Assembly: GCF_000003815.2 (NCBI RefSeq)
Contig: NC_049980.1
Span: 11,981,757 to 12,045,756 of the forward strand
Source: Branchiostoma floridae
Lineage: Eukaryota; Chordata; Leptocardii; Amphioxiformes; Branchiostomatidae
Direction: 5' to 3'
Length of the DNA: 64,000 nt
Shown here: piece after piece, positions 36,501-48,500 of the stretch
Layout of the letters: each line of letters opens with the position of its first letter
Numbering within the stretch: position 1 is the first letter of the stretch
Notes under the pieces: generated by a model
Told to the model about the DNA's origin: nothing
The model's database searches: none
What the model saw: the letters and a program-made list of their open reading frames with translations, nothing else
Translations under genes and position numbers: made by a program

Positions 36501-39500
36501 GGCAACCGGCCACACCTAACAACCTGTTTGAATGTGAATGTAAGTGACATTAAGCCAATACATGCAGTTCTGTTACCGTTTGATTACCAGGTTTGATACC
36601 AGTCAACTCGGTCAGGTTGAAAAATGATAAGAATTGAAATGTTTAAGCACTTTTTTTATGCTTTCAGTAGGTTTGATGACTTTTGGATTTTGCTTTTTTT
36701 TTAAACTTTGTGCTCAGTCAAGGTTTTAACATGAGATAAAACAATATCATCTATCATTATATACTTAACAATACATTGTGGATTCTGAAAATTTGATAAT
36801 GTTGTGTCACTGTCCTTGGTGCTGATTTATTTGTTCCCATTTCCTCACAGCCTGTAACTGCCTGGGCCACTCTACTGAGTGTTACTATGACCCTGAGGTG
36901 GCACAGAACCGGCTCAGTCTGGATATGAGGGGGGACTTCAATGGAGGGGGTGTCTGCATCAACTGTCAGGTTAGACAATGGAGTGTCTTAATTTTTATTT
37001 GGGTGGAAACAAGAGCGACTGTTTATCTATTTGATGTTTGATAACGTTTGATGGTTTGCTGGAGTGTAGATTTATTTCTAGCAGAAAATGCTGGCCTTAG
37101 TGTAACCATAAAAAATACAATCTTCCATTGGCACAATGGATGAAAAGTTATGTAAACATTTAGTGCAGAGGAATGAAGTGGAAAAACTTCATTGCTATGA
37201 CATCTTTCATGGGTCACGATTTCAAGAGACTTGTACATTTGGCAATGGTGTGAGCAAAGCATCATGAAACACAGATATAAGTGATTATGATGACTGTATG
37301 TGTCATGTCTTTTTCATCTTATAGCACAACACTGAAGGCATCAACTGTGAGCGGTGCAAACCAGGGTTCTTCCGAGTCCCTGACACCCCTCTAACATCAC
37401 CCTACGTCTGCCAGTGTAAGTGCAAATGCATGCTTATGTAGTTTGTTAAGTACAAACAAGTCCACCAAAGTTTACAACTGAGTGATTTTTTGAGCATCAA
37501 TTTTATTTAAGGGTGTATAATGTAATCAATTTTGCAGGGAACAGGATAGAAATGGAAACAAAAAAATACATAAAAATGTGAATCTACCAGTGAGGAAATC
37601 AAATTGGATAAAAAATTGAGTGGGGAAAGCACAGGAAAAGGATATAGCATTCATACTGACAAATGTTTTGAATAGATCTATATAATTTTACCCCATTGTT
37701 TCAGCCTGCCAGTGTAACTCTTTCTTCACCACTGGGACATGTGAACAGCTGACTGGACGTTGTTACTGTCTGCCTGGCTATGCTGGTGATGACTGTAACC
37801 AGTGTGCGTCTGGTTATGTGGGCTTCCCAAACTGCAAAGGTAATACCAGTACTTGTGTGCAATTTTGTTACATTATCGGATATGAAGCTGTTGTATTGTG
37901 ACTTTTGTCAGATTTGAGAAAACAGCTTTTGTTTGTAGGAATCTGACTATCATTAAGTCTGACTGGATTTCTTATCCCATGTAAATTTCTTGACATGATA
38001 CATGTAGTACAAGCATGAAACTGTAATAATGCTGCAATCTTTTTCTATCTTGAATATGTCAAAATCACCACCACTTAGGTTGTCTGAAACATCTGACCGT
38101 TTCCAATAATCATATCCAGTTGCTTGAGTAACTTCTTTTTGGCATATCTTATCACCTGGATGTATAACCTTCATCGACGCACCACCACTAGGTTTGATGA
38201 CACTGTAGATTACCATAGATTTATTTTACATGAACCCTCTGTTGTTGTCATATCATCTGATTTTCTCCAGCCTTATTGGTCAAAAAGACTAAGAGCAGAC
38301 CCAACCCAGAAGCAGAGGTGTTCATTCCCCTGACTTCTGAGATTGTGGACATCCCTCCTCCATATAGTCAACCAAAAGTGGTCCAGCCTACTCCAGGATA
38401 TGATGGAGGCTACAGTGCCTATGGCCTCTGTATGGGATGAACATAGTGCTTTTGAACTTGGAGGGTGTTGGAAACGCTTATTTCAGTTCTACAAGCCAGC
38501 AGAATCACAGTAAAACCAGAAATTGTTTCTTAAGGCTCCTGAAACAACACATAAACCAAGAAATGTAATCTATTTACTCAAATTATATCTGTTGGCTTGT
38601 AGGACTAACTCAATGGGATGAAAATAATTCCATTTTCACTCCCACTTTCTTCCAGAGCTTGCTGCTTTTCTCCAACTGTCCAACCAGCAAGTTTAACAAG
38701 TTTTGGTTCCCTGCAGACTTACATTTGGCAAGATCTCTGCTCTCTGCATAACAGAAAAGCGAATTTGGCTGACTTCTAATGGTTATGGTTTTCTCTAATA
38801 TTTTCCTCCTTCTTGGTGCTTTTGCTTTCCTTACCTCAGTCCCTGATGAATTCCAAGAACATGGTGAGGCTGGGGAAAACACTGTGGACAATGGTAAACT
38901 TTCCTGTCCATATCCTGACTTTTCATATAACATTGGCTTTGTCTTTGGTGACCTGAATCTCAATGATCATATTGAATAATCAATGATTCTGTCAACTTGT
39001 CTGTTGTAATAAAACAATAGAAGAATACACCCTGTAAAGCAACCATAGCCAATGATTGTATACTCTAGTCAATGATCTGAAATAAGCAACAATATTCTGT
39101 AACATATATCAGTAGTCGACTTAAATGTAAAAATCTTGTAAGTTTTCTTTAATTCTAAAATACCCCAATGCTTGAACTTCTGAAGAAGAACAAAGTTTCT
39201 TTTTCATGTGATAATCCATGTGTATCTCTTCCCCAGTGTGTGAGTGCCACATGAATGGTACAGCAGGCTTCACCTGTTCAGTAGAGGGTGATGGCCAGTG
39301 TCCCTGTAAGTACAACTATGCAGGGCGCTACTGCGAGGGCTGTGCACTTGGGTACTACAACTTCCCAGAGTGTCTACGTGAGTATTTATCCTTGGTGCTA
39401 TACCCTTACAATATCCTTGCCATGAGAACAAGTCAGAGCTAAGAAAATTTCTTGTGTGCTTCAATCAATCAACTTAAATCAAGTCTATAACTTTTACACA

Positions 39501-42500
39501 GTTATCTTGAATTTTCCAAGGTCACTTTGATACCTTAAATTCATATATTATTGCAGGTTTTTAATTTTTGGGAAAGGGTTTTTTGCAGTGCTGTAAGTTT
39601 GCATTTGGAACACCTCTGTAGAACATTTAGCAAATACATATTCGTGTTGAATTTGTGGTGGAGAGGTAACCAGGAAACCACAAAAATACACATTATTGAT
39701 TTACAAGATTTACCTTATTGCTGAAAAATAAATGGTGTACAATTCTTGTGATGACTGTCTTGTGAGCTCCTCCAATACAATTTATTACAAAGTGTAATCG
39801 TGAAGGCTTACCTGTTGTTTCTAATATGAATGAACTTTTCCAGCCTGTAAGTGTGATGAAGCCGGTTCTCTGTCCCACCGGTGTGACATCCAGCAGGGCC
39901 AGTGTGAATGTCGCAGTGGCTTCATGGGCCGGACATGTGACCGCTGTGCTACTGGGTACTACAACTACCCCAGATGCACCTGTAAGTGGGCAGTCCTTAT
40001 GTCAGCTTTGGTTACATGTATACTAAGGCAAACATTACACTGTTGATGACCTTCTGACAATTTTTAGATGCCATAGTGTCGCCAGATTTGAAAATTGCTA
40101 GTGTTGAGGAGCGTTTTATCCCTGAAAATCTGTCACTTTTGACAGGGTGACCTGTGAACATTGTTGGATAAAAAAAATCACAAATGATTGAAGAGGATGC
40201 CGGCTGTAGTGCTGCTTAAAATTTAATTAGAGTTTGCAGACTCTTAGGAGAGCTATTTTGCTGCTGTGTGATACCGGCTTAGGTAACACATTATCCAGCT
40301 AAGATCTTGCTTTGAAATTTTGTTACAAGGAAATATTTAACTTTAAGAACTGACAACTGTAAAACTTGATTTATTGGAAGGCAAATTTTCACCAACTTTG
40401 CCTTATTACTTTGCCATAACATCTATCACAGATATTAAAACATTTTTCTCTCCTCCTAGCCTGTGACTGTAATGTGATGGGAGCTACCCAGGAGGTGTGT
40501 GATGCTGATACTGGCACCTGTCTGTGTCAGGACCCGTTTACCGGTCCAAGGTGCGACCAGTGCAAGTCTGGGTCCTACAGCTTCCCAAACTGCATACGTA
40601 AGTGCTATCATCACATCAAAGTATTACTATGTTTTTTCTACTTCTGATTGTAACAATGTTGCATGGCTCTATTTTGAAATTTGCTGAGTCAGACTTACTT
40701 TCAGTTGTGTTTCCTGATGCTATGATACTTCCTCCTTCCCCCAGGTTGTAACTGCTATGGTGCAGGTGTGCTAGATGATGACAGTAAGTCCTGTACAGAT
40801 GGTGGCCAGTGTACCTGCAAGCCTGCATATGCTGGCATGTCCTGTGAGAAGTGTGCACCTGGATACTATGGATACCCTGACTGCAAGTGTAAGCTCAGCT
40901 AATACAATTATACTCTATCTGTTAGAAGTTCATTGGTGACCTAGTTTAATCTATACTTGCTAGTAGGTTGCTAGAAAAGCACCTGGTTCAGCAGAAATGA
41001 TTTTGACAATATGGGAGACAGAAAGCAACAGATTGATACAACTCTACAAACAATGATTTTGGAAAAACAAGAGAAATGTGCCCTCTTCTTAGCAATAGCT
41101 TAGGGGTATCTAACGTGAATGTACAGCTCATTAACACAGTCAACCATTTTCTTGTTTTCCAGCCTGTTCCTGTGAGTCCGGTGGCTCTATAGGTAGTGAG
41201 TGTGACCCCAGGTCAGGACAGTGCCGCTGTAAGGAACATGTGGAGGGGAGAAACTGCAACAAGTGTCAAGTGGGCTTCTTCAACTTCCCCAACTGCCTAG
41301 GTTGGTTTTGTTCTTCACTTGTATTTTTGTCCAATATTGTCTGCTATACAGAAGTTCTCCAGAGTTTGATTCATCCAGTGTAATGAATCTACAATCATGA
41401 TGCTAGTCATTTAAAAACTGCCAGTTGACAAATTTCTTATACATGTAGACTGAGATTGTGTTGACTTTGCGAAAAGACATTTGATATTCTTTTTTCTTTC
41501 AGAGTGCAACTGTAACCCAGCAGGCCGGGCCCCTGACACTGAGTGTCCGTCAGTCCAAACAGTAAGCAAATTGTCTTTGATCTGTTCGTTAGGTTCTCCA
41601 GCTGCATACACACGAGTTCAAAAGAGGCATGTCTACAGTACATAACATGAACAGGTTAACAGTAAAACACCTGTATTTATTATGTCCCAAAGATTCTAAC
41701 CCCTTGACATGTAACTGAAGTTCACTTACTGAATGACTCACAACACTAAAATGTACAGACTTGTGAAATGTTTCTTGCTCTATTCCCAGATGACGTGTGA
41801 CTGTAAGAGCCTTGTGGAGGGCCCAGCCTGTGACCAGTGTAAGCCCCTGTACTGGAACCTGCTGAAGGACAGACCTGAGGGGTGTGAGGAGTGCGGATGC
41901 TTCAGACCTGGGACCAGCAGTGGACTGGGCACTTGTGATATGGTGAGTTTAGCCCTGTTTCCACTAGACAACCCTGAACAAGCGACCAAAATTTGATCTA
42001 TGTGCCCCTTGAATTTTATAATTCAAACATGATGTATGGTGTAAAGATATGATTTAAAAGACGTTACAAACAAATGTGAAAAGACTTGTTCTTTATCTTT
42101 GAAATTTGTTGAGCGACATGTCAAATTTTGGGTTACTTGGCATTCTCAGCCGCCGCTGTCATGATGTATCTCATATTGCATAAGTTACAAGCCAAGTGTA
42201 TGCCCCTGGCAAAAAACATCCTTCAGTAGATTTCAAACAGACTTGTTTCCCACAGTAAGAACAGTGTTTTTCATTTACGCAGGCCATAGGTCAGTGTGCC
42301 TGCAAAGCTAACGTCCAGGGGAGGATCTGTATGGACTGTAGGGATGGAAGCTTTGGGATGTCGGAGGTGGACAGCCTCGGATGTCAGGGTGAGTACAGCT
42401 GTTACAATGTTATCATCATCATGATCTATTGACCTGTGTCAGACAATGCAATGTAGGATTAACAAGTAATGCATGGTCAGTATCAGTAAGGTACATTAAA

Positions 42501-45500
42501 GATACACCTTAAGAGATACCCAATGCTTTCCAACTTTTAGCACATTGAAGCAACTGGGAATTGTATATTGACTAAGGGGTAAGGTACATGTAACAGGGAA
42601 CTTGGGCTTTATAACTTTAAAGTTTTTATCCATCACTGCTATTGAATGACTTTGTCCTCATTTTCAATTGAATATTCATCATCATCATCATCGTCGCAGG
42701 CTACTTGCCCGGACCAGGTCCACTCTCTCCTTCCAGAGCCTGATTACATTTGGTCATGAAGGAAAAGCCATCAACATTCTACAGTTTCTTATGCAGCTCA
42801 TCTTTCACTACAGGTCTACAGCAGATGGGAACTTGCTGTTTGCATAAACTAAAATGTTACATTCATGTTACATTCGTCTAATTTCTGTAGGTTGCAGTTG
42901 TGATGTAGGTGGGGCAGTGACGGACGTGTGTGACAAGGCCACAGGACAGTGCGTGTGCAGGGAGGGGATGGAGGGGCGGCAGTGTGACGTCCCCACCCAG
43001 GGGCAGTATGTACCGGGGCTGTACCAGTACAGGTACGAGGCCGAGGACGCAGACACGCCCCGCGGCATGCCCGTCAGGTTTGGGTATTCTCCAAAGGACT
43101 TCCCAGGATTCAGCTGGAGGGGATATGCAATCATGAATACTGTCCAGGTACGTAAAATCTGTACTTGTATTATAGAAATGTTGAAAAGTTATTATCTGCT
43201 TAATTTTGCTGTCAACATTAACTTGAATTTGGGTCCCTGCATATTGTTTTCAATCAAATCCTTAAAGCATTGTTCAACAGTTATAGTGATCGTTTTTTCT
43301 ATACTTTTGTGTTTTTAGCCAAGGATAATCCTGTCAGTCCTAGTTGACCGCCCTGCGCTGTACCGTGTGGTTCTGTCATACGTCAACCCGGGACAGGAGA
43401 CTGTCATTGGCAACATTCGAGCAAACCCACTGTCTCAGTCAGCTGATGTTGGTAAGAGAGTCATGGGCGTACATGTATTAATTAGAAGATAAAGGCTATG
43501 TTTGTCTAGATTGCAGGCCATAAAAAAAGGCTGCATACATTTTTTTCATACCTTTACAGCTATCATACATTCATTTACTTAATACAAGCACAAGCAAAAT
43601 TTGAAAGAACATTACATGTGCACTTAGGCAATTTCTTTTACTTATTTTTGCTTCCATATCAACAGCTTATTCTTCAATGACTTGCATTTCTTTTATTTTG
43701 TTGGCATTTTTAGTGTCAAGAAGATCTTTGTACAATAAGTGATACAAGAATGTCAAATAAAGTTTAAAGTGTTTTAGATGGGAATATCAACCAAACTCTG
43801 CAACTTCCAATATTGTTTTTGACTGTGTTTTTGATGATTTTTTTTCTGTGTCTTTTTCTCCTCTCCTACTGCAGTTTCCCAGCAGAGCAGTGAGATAGTG
43901 TTCAACCCCACCAGCACCCCGACAACTGTCACTGTGGTGGGGAACAGTTTCATCATGCCCTTTGTGCTCAACCCAGGACAATGGAGCTTCACCATTGAGG
44001 TGTCAAGGGTCCTGTTGGTCAGTATTCTGCTGATATGTTTTGTCCTTTTTTCATTGTCAAGTGTTGTCAAGTTCAACATCGTCAAAAGGAGAGTAATTTG
44101 ATTCAAATACAATTCAATCTCTACAACTAAAAAATGGAGGTTTACTTCAATCTGGACGTTTCGAGTGACATCTATCACTTTTCTTCAGCATCACTAGAAC
44201 ATTGAAAGAGTGATGTCACGCGAAACATCCAGAAGTAAATCTCTGTTTTTATCCAGCTGTAGAGATTGAATTGTATCTGAATATTGTTTACCTGGATTTC
44301 TAACCTTTATGAAAATAAGTGTAACTTTATAACAAAGCAAGTTACATGTTTAGTGAATAGCCCCAACAGGGCTCAATAATAACATTTCCCAATAATTGAT
44401 AGATGTTCTCATCATGCACACATGCATAAGTACAGTCAAACCTGTCTATAGCGGCCACTCAAGGGACTGGTCAAAATTGGCCACTATAGAGAGGTGGCCA
44501 CTATAGAGAATATGCTAATTAATTGACCACAAGCAAAAAGTTACACATGGTTTTAGTACCCACTGATTTATATTCACATAATACAGTACTGTACATGTAC
44601 TGCAATGATTTTTATACTATGTGTATTAAGAAAACAAAAGCTATAAAAAAATTTAAATGTTCTACAGTTGATATTGTTTGAAGAGACCGGTATCGTCATA
44701 TTTCTTTGATCTTTCGTCTTGTATCCTTTGATAGTTCGCCGTCCGTGTTTTCCCGCTCACGTTCACACGTCAGATTCGCCCATTATGCTAATGTGGTACT
44801 CACAAGAAAAGTCTCGTCATTTTAGACTTATCTCTTAATAAATGTAAGAATAAAATGCACCATAGTCTGAAGTTCATATCATTTTGTCTTTGTAACAATT
44901 TGTTTAGAAAGATTTTGTGATGTAAATTAACCTAAGCGATAGTGTATTAGCACGTAACTTTAACACAATTTACCTCCGTAATATTGGTGTCGTCTATATA
45001 TGACCTCGTTTGTCGGCGGGTATGGGTAGCGCCAGTTTACGCAGTTTTGTTTTGAAAATAAATCACAGAGGTTTTAAATCCGGCGTAGCGTGCCGAAACA
45101 TAGACCAGCAGTCCGCGTGGCCGTAATCAGCAGTGTTTTTGTACCTGCGGGACCGGAAATCGTGTGGCCGTGGCCGCGTTGGACAGGTGGCCGCTAAGCC
45201 TATCTCTTAATCATTACGAATCCAAGGGACCGACAAAAAGTGGCCACTATGGGCAGGTGGCCGTTATGCAAAGGTGGCCGCTAATACAGGTTTGACTGTA
45301 CATATTGTGATAACATGAAAGCTCTATCTCACCTGCAGGACTACATGGTGCTGCTGCCTGCAGCCTACTTTGAAGCCCCACTGCTGCAGCTGAAGGTGGA
45401 GGTCCCCTGCAAGTATGAGATTCCAGAGGACCCAAAAGACCAGTAAGTCTCTCCTGGACCATCAGTAGCCCAAGCAGTCCTCAGTTTCTGTAGGGTGATT

Positions 45501-48500
45501 CATACAGTGTTTAATAGTTAACCCTGAACTTAAGCATCATATTAGAATTAAGGGCATGTGTTAATTCTACAATTTTCAGCAGGAAAAATTGCTCAAGTGT
45601 TTGTTGACTTTTACAGTCGAACCTCCAGCCTGTAATGATGATATTGTTTTGTATTGTATACTCAGATTAAAGGACAACTTCAATCTTTCAAGCAACACAC
45701 GCTTCACAACAAATAGCTCTCTGATGGTTTTTCACAATGTACAAAGTTTTGTCAACCGTTTTGTAACTGTCTCCTGTGATCTTAAAATGTAACTTTAAAC
45801 CGTATCCCAAATAATGTATAAGTTTCTGTATTCTAGGTTTTTTATCTTAACTTTTTTAACACTTTGATTAAGTTTCTTAGTTTGTAAGTTACAGTCTCAT
45901 GTATAAATTAGTGATAATTCAGGTGTTGCCTTTGGCACAAAGCCTGCAAATAAAGTTCTGTAACTTTGCTCTATGTGTGTTCCCAGCTGCCTGATGTACA
46001 CCCACCTGCCCCTGGATGACTTCACCACAGTCCAGGCAGAGTCTGGGTTCTTCCGTCCGCAGCAGGGCGATGATGACATGAACAACACCCTGTCTGTCCT
46101 GGGAGACAAGATCGCTACACAGTACATCCAGCCCTCCAAGTTCTACCCACTCATGGCACTGTTGGATCACAATCAGGTCAGGACTGACATAGAAGCCTTG
46201 AATTTTACAAGAATACTATTACAGGGAAACTGCAGACAATCTTCAATGGTCATGTTGTTTTTTTTGTGTGCAGATTTTGCATTGATACAGCAAATATGCA
46301 TTTTCAATTTATTAATTGTACTATCAATGGAAATATTCTAATCGTAAAATAAAAACCTCCTTTCCCTATCAACCAAGAAATCAAGTCTCCACAAAAATAA
46401 ATTCATATACAATATTCTCATGACACCTTCCAGACAGCTTTAACCGTGATAAATGATTGCCTTACAGGTAACTCATTCACCTTGTTACGATTTTGCAGAT
46501 CACCTGCACTAGAAGAGACATACTTAACGTTAATGCAAGAAATGCTAATAAAAACGGTGCTGAAAAGTTTGCAATGTTACCGTTATCACAGTGTGGCCCT
46601 TGTGCTGTAAACATAATTGTTTAATCATTTTAGCCTAGATACAGGCAATAGAACAAAATTTGCCAGATATCAGTCTGTCTGAGCCCTGTGCTTGGATTTC
46701 TTATTCCAAATTGACATTGAACTCATAATGCTGGTATTTCTGCCTCACAGATGGTTCTACTTCTGGAGCTGACTCTGCCCAAGGCTGGCGAGTACGTGTT
46801 TGTGATTGAGTATGCCAACTTTGAGACACGGGCACAGACCCTGCAGATCCGTGTGGACAAGACAGAGGGCAAGAATCAAGGCATCTTCAACATTAACACC
46901 TGCAACTTTAGGTATAGTACACTGTTCCTATCAGAGATGTAGAGTCTAGATGTACACAAGTCACTCAATGTTATCTGTCATTTGTTTTGCACAGGGATAA
47001 TGATACAGTAAGACATTATTACCTCAACAGTCATTTCAGAAGCAGTAGACACTAAACATATCCAGATTTTGGTCTTTATTGCAGTTTCCGCTGCCGTGCA
47101 GTTGGGATTGACGACAATGGGAGAGAGGCACGCTTCAAGGTTACCTCAAAGTCAACCACCATCAGCCTGTCTGGGGATAAGCTCAGAGTTGCCATTGTGA
47201 GTTTTTCAACACTGTATTTTCTTGCATTCATTTTATACTTTGCAACTAATTAACAAAACACATCATTCCTTGATCCTAAGGGTTGTTACAGACTTAGCCC
47301 TTAAGAATTCTTCAATCAGACAGCAAGTATAGTATTGATTCTGTACGTTGCTATTGGCATTCTGAAACATTGTATATGTCGGTCATTGCTGTATATTGTT
47401 CTGCATTTTTAGGACTCACTGACTGCCATTCCTGTTGAGTCATGGGACCCAGACTACATCATTCCCAAACCTCAGTGTGTGGCCAGTTACGGGCCATTCT
47501 CCAATCACAAGTAAGATCAAATGTTATATAAACAACTGTTACTTTTTTTATTGAAAATTTAAAAACATGTTTGCTTATTCAGTATGTGTGATATGACAAT
47601 ATATTGATGAATGATTTTTGTGGTAAAAGAAATTAGGATTTTGGTGTTGTATAATTGTAAAGCTTGTAAAAAGTATTGGAACATAACTACTTGTTGCATA
47701 AGTCTTCTACCATAGGAGAAAAATATTGTCTGATATCCAATCTACATGATTTTGTTCCTTACAAGTTTAATATTATACAGAACTTGCTACATTGGATAAT
47801 GATACTTATTTCCTCCTTTGTTTGTAAGAAAGTGGGTATTTTTCATTGTTTGTCTCTCTCTACCCTCCCCCTTCATCTCCCGATTCCATGCTCTGAGCAG
47901 GAAGAGGGCTGACCCCAGGTAAAACTGAATCAGTACTCCCTCTCACCTTTCACCTCTCACCTTTTCATCGAGCACCACAGATACTTTCTTTCACATCACC
48001 ATTTTTGACACGGCATCAAGCCTTGCAACAATTCCTTCGTAATTTTAATTTCTTGCAAGAAATTTTCTGTTTCTCATGATTTTCACTATTTTTGCATCCG
48101 TTTTTTACTTGGTGCATTTTGTGTATTTTAAGGGGAAATTTAACAGTTGTAGGTAACTTTACTAAACACAAAAACCTCTATAACGGTCCTCTGTCAGGTG
48201 TGTCCAGTCCATGTACACAGAACCAGTCGGAACAGTAAGGATCATGCCGAGTTCTGGGCAGGACTCGATGCGTCGCCAGCCTCTCCTGGTCCTGTCCAAC
48301 TCCAAACTCTTCCTCCTGGACAGGGAACAGGTGAGAGTTGTGTTTCTGATGGGGTCAGGGATGTAGCATTATTTGACATGTAAATTCTCTCAGTAGTTTG
48401 GATAACATAGTGTGTAAAGGTTGGCAAAATGTCTTGAGTCACCTATCTAATGTTTTGGGTTAGTAGGCACACTTGGAGGGATATTTTTGGTCTGAAAAAT

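Larger units (their letters stand above)
34303..42990 (+). other. LAMA5: Laminin alpha: first LE (EGF-like) array, exons 4-17
   Basis: Exons 34264-34361, 36424-36539, 36851-36969, 37325-37415, 37705-37839, 39237-39377, 39844-39981, 40460-40597, 40745-40888, 41163-41300, 41503-41561, 41790-41942, 42283-42388, and the start of 42891-43147. Ten complete LE repeats and one partial repeat are encoded, each with the C-x-C start and the spacing of eight cysteines. Repeats 3 to 8 are each encoded by a single symmetric phase 1-1 exon of 135-144 bp. Such modules can be skipped or duplicated without a frameshift. The array forms the rod of the short arm. Confidence 0.93.

Noticed and set aside
38779-38979. 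66-residue ORF with a hydrophobic N-terminus downstream of the alternative laminin exon
   Set aside because: It looks like a signal peptide but has no splice partners or family resemblance. It may be part of a 3' UTR.
42670-42860. Possible extra laminin exon before 42891
   Set aside because: The segment has no cysteine pattern, and exon 16 (phase 1) joins directly to 42891.
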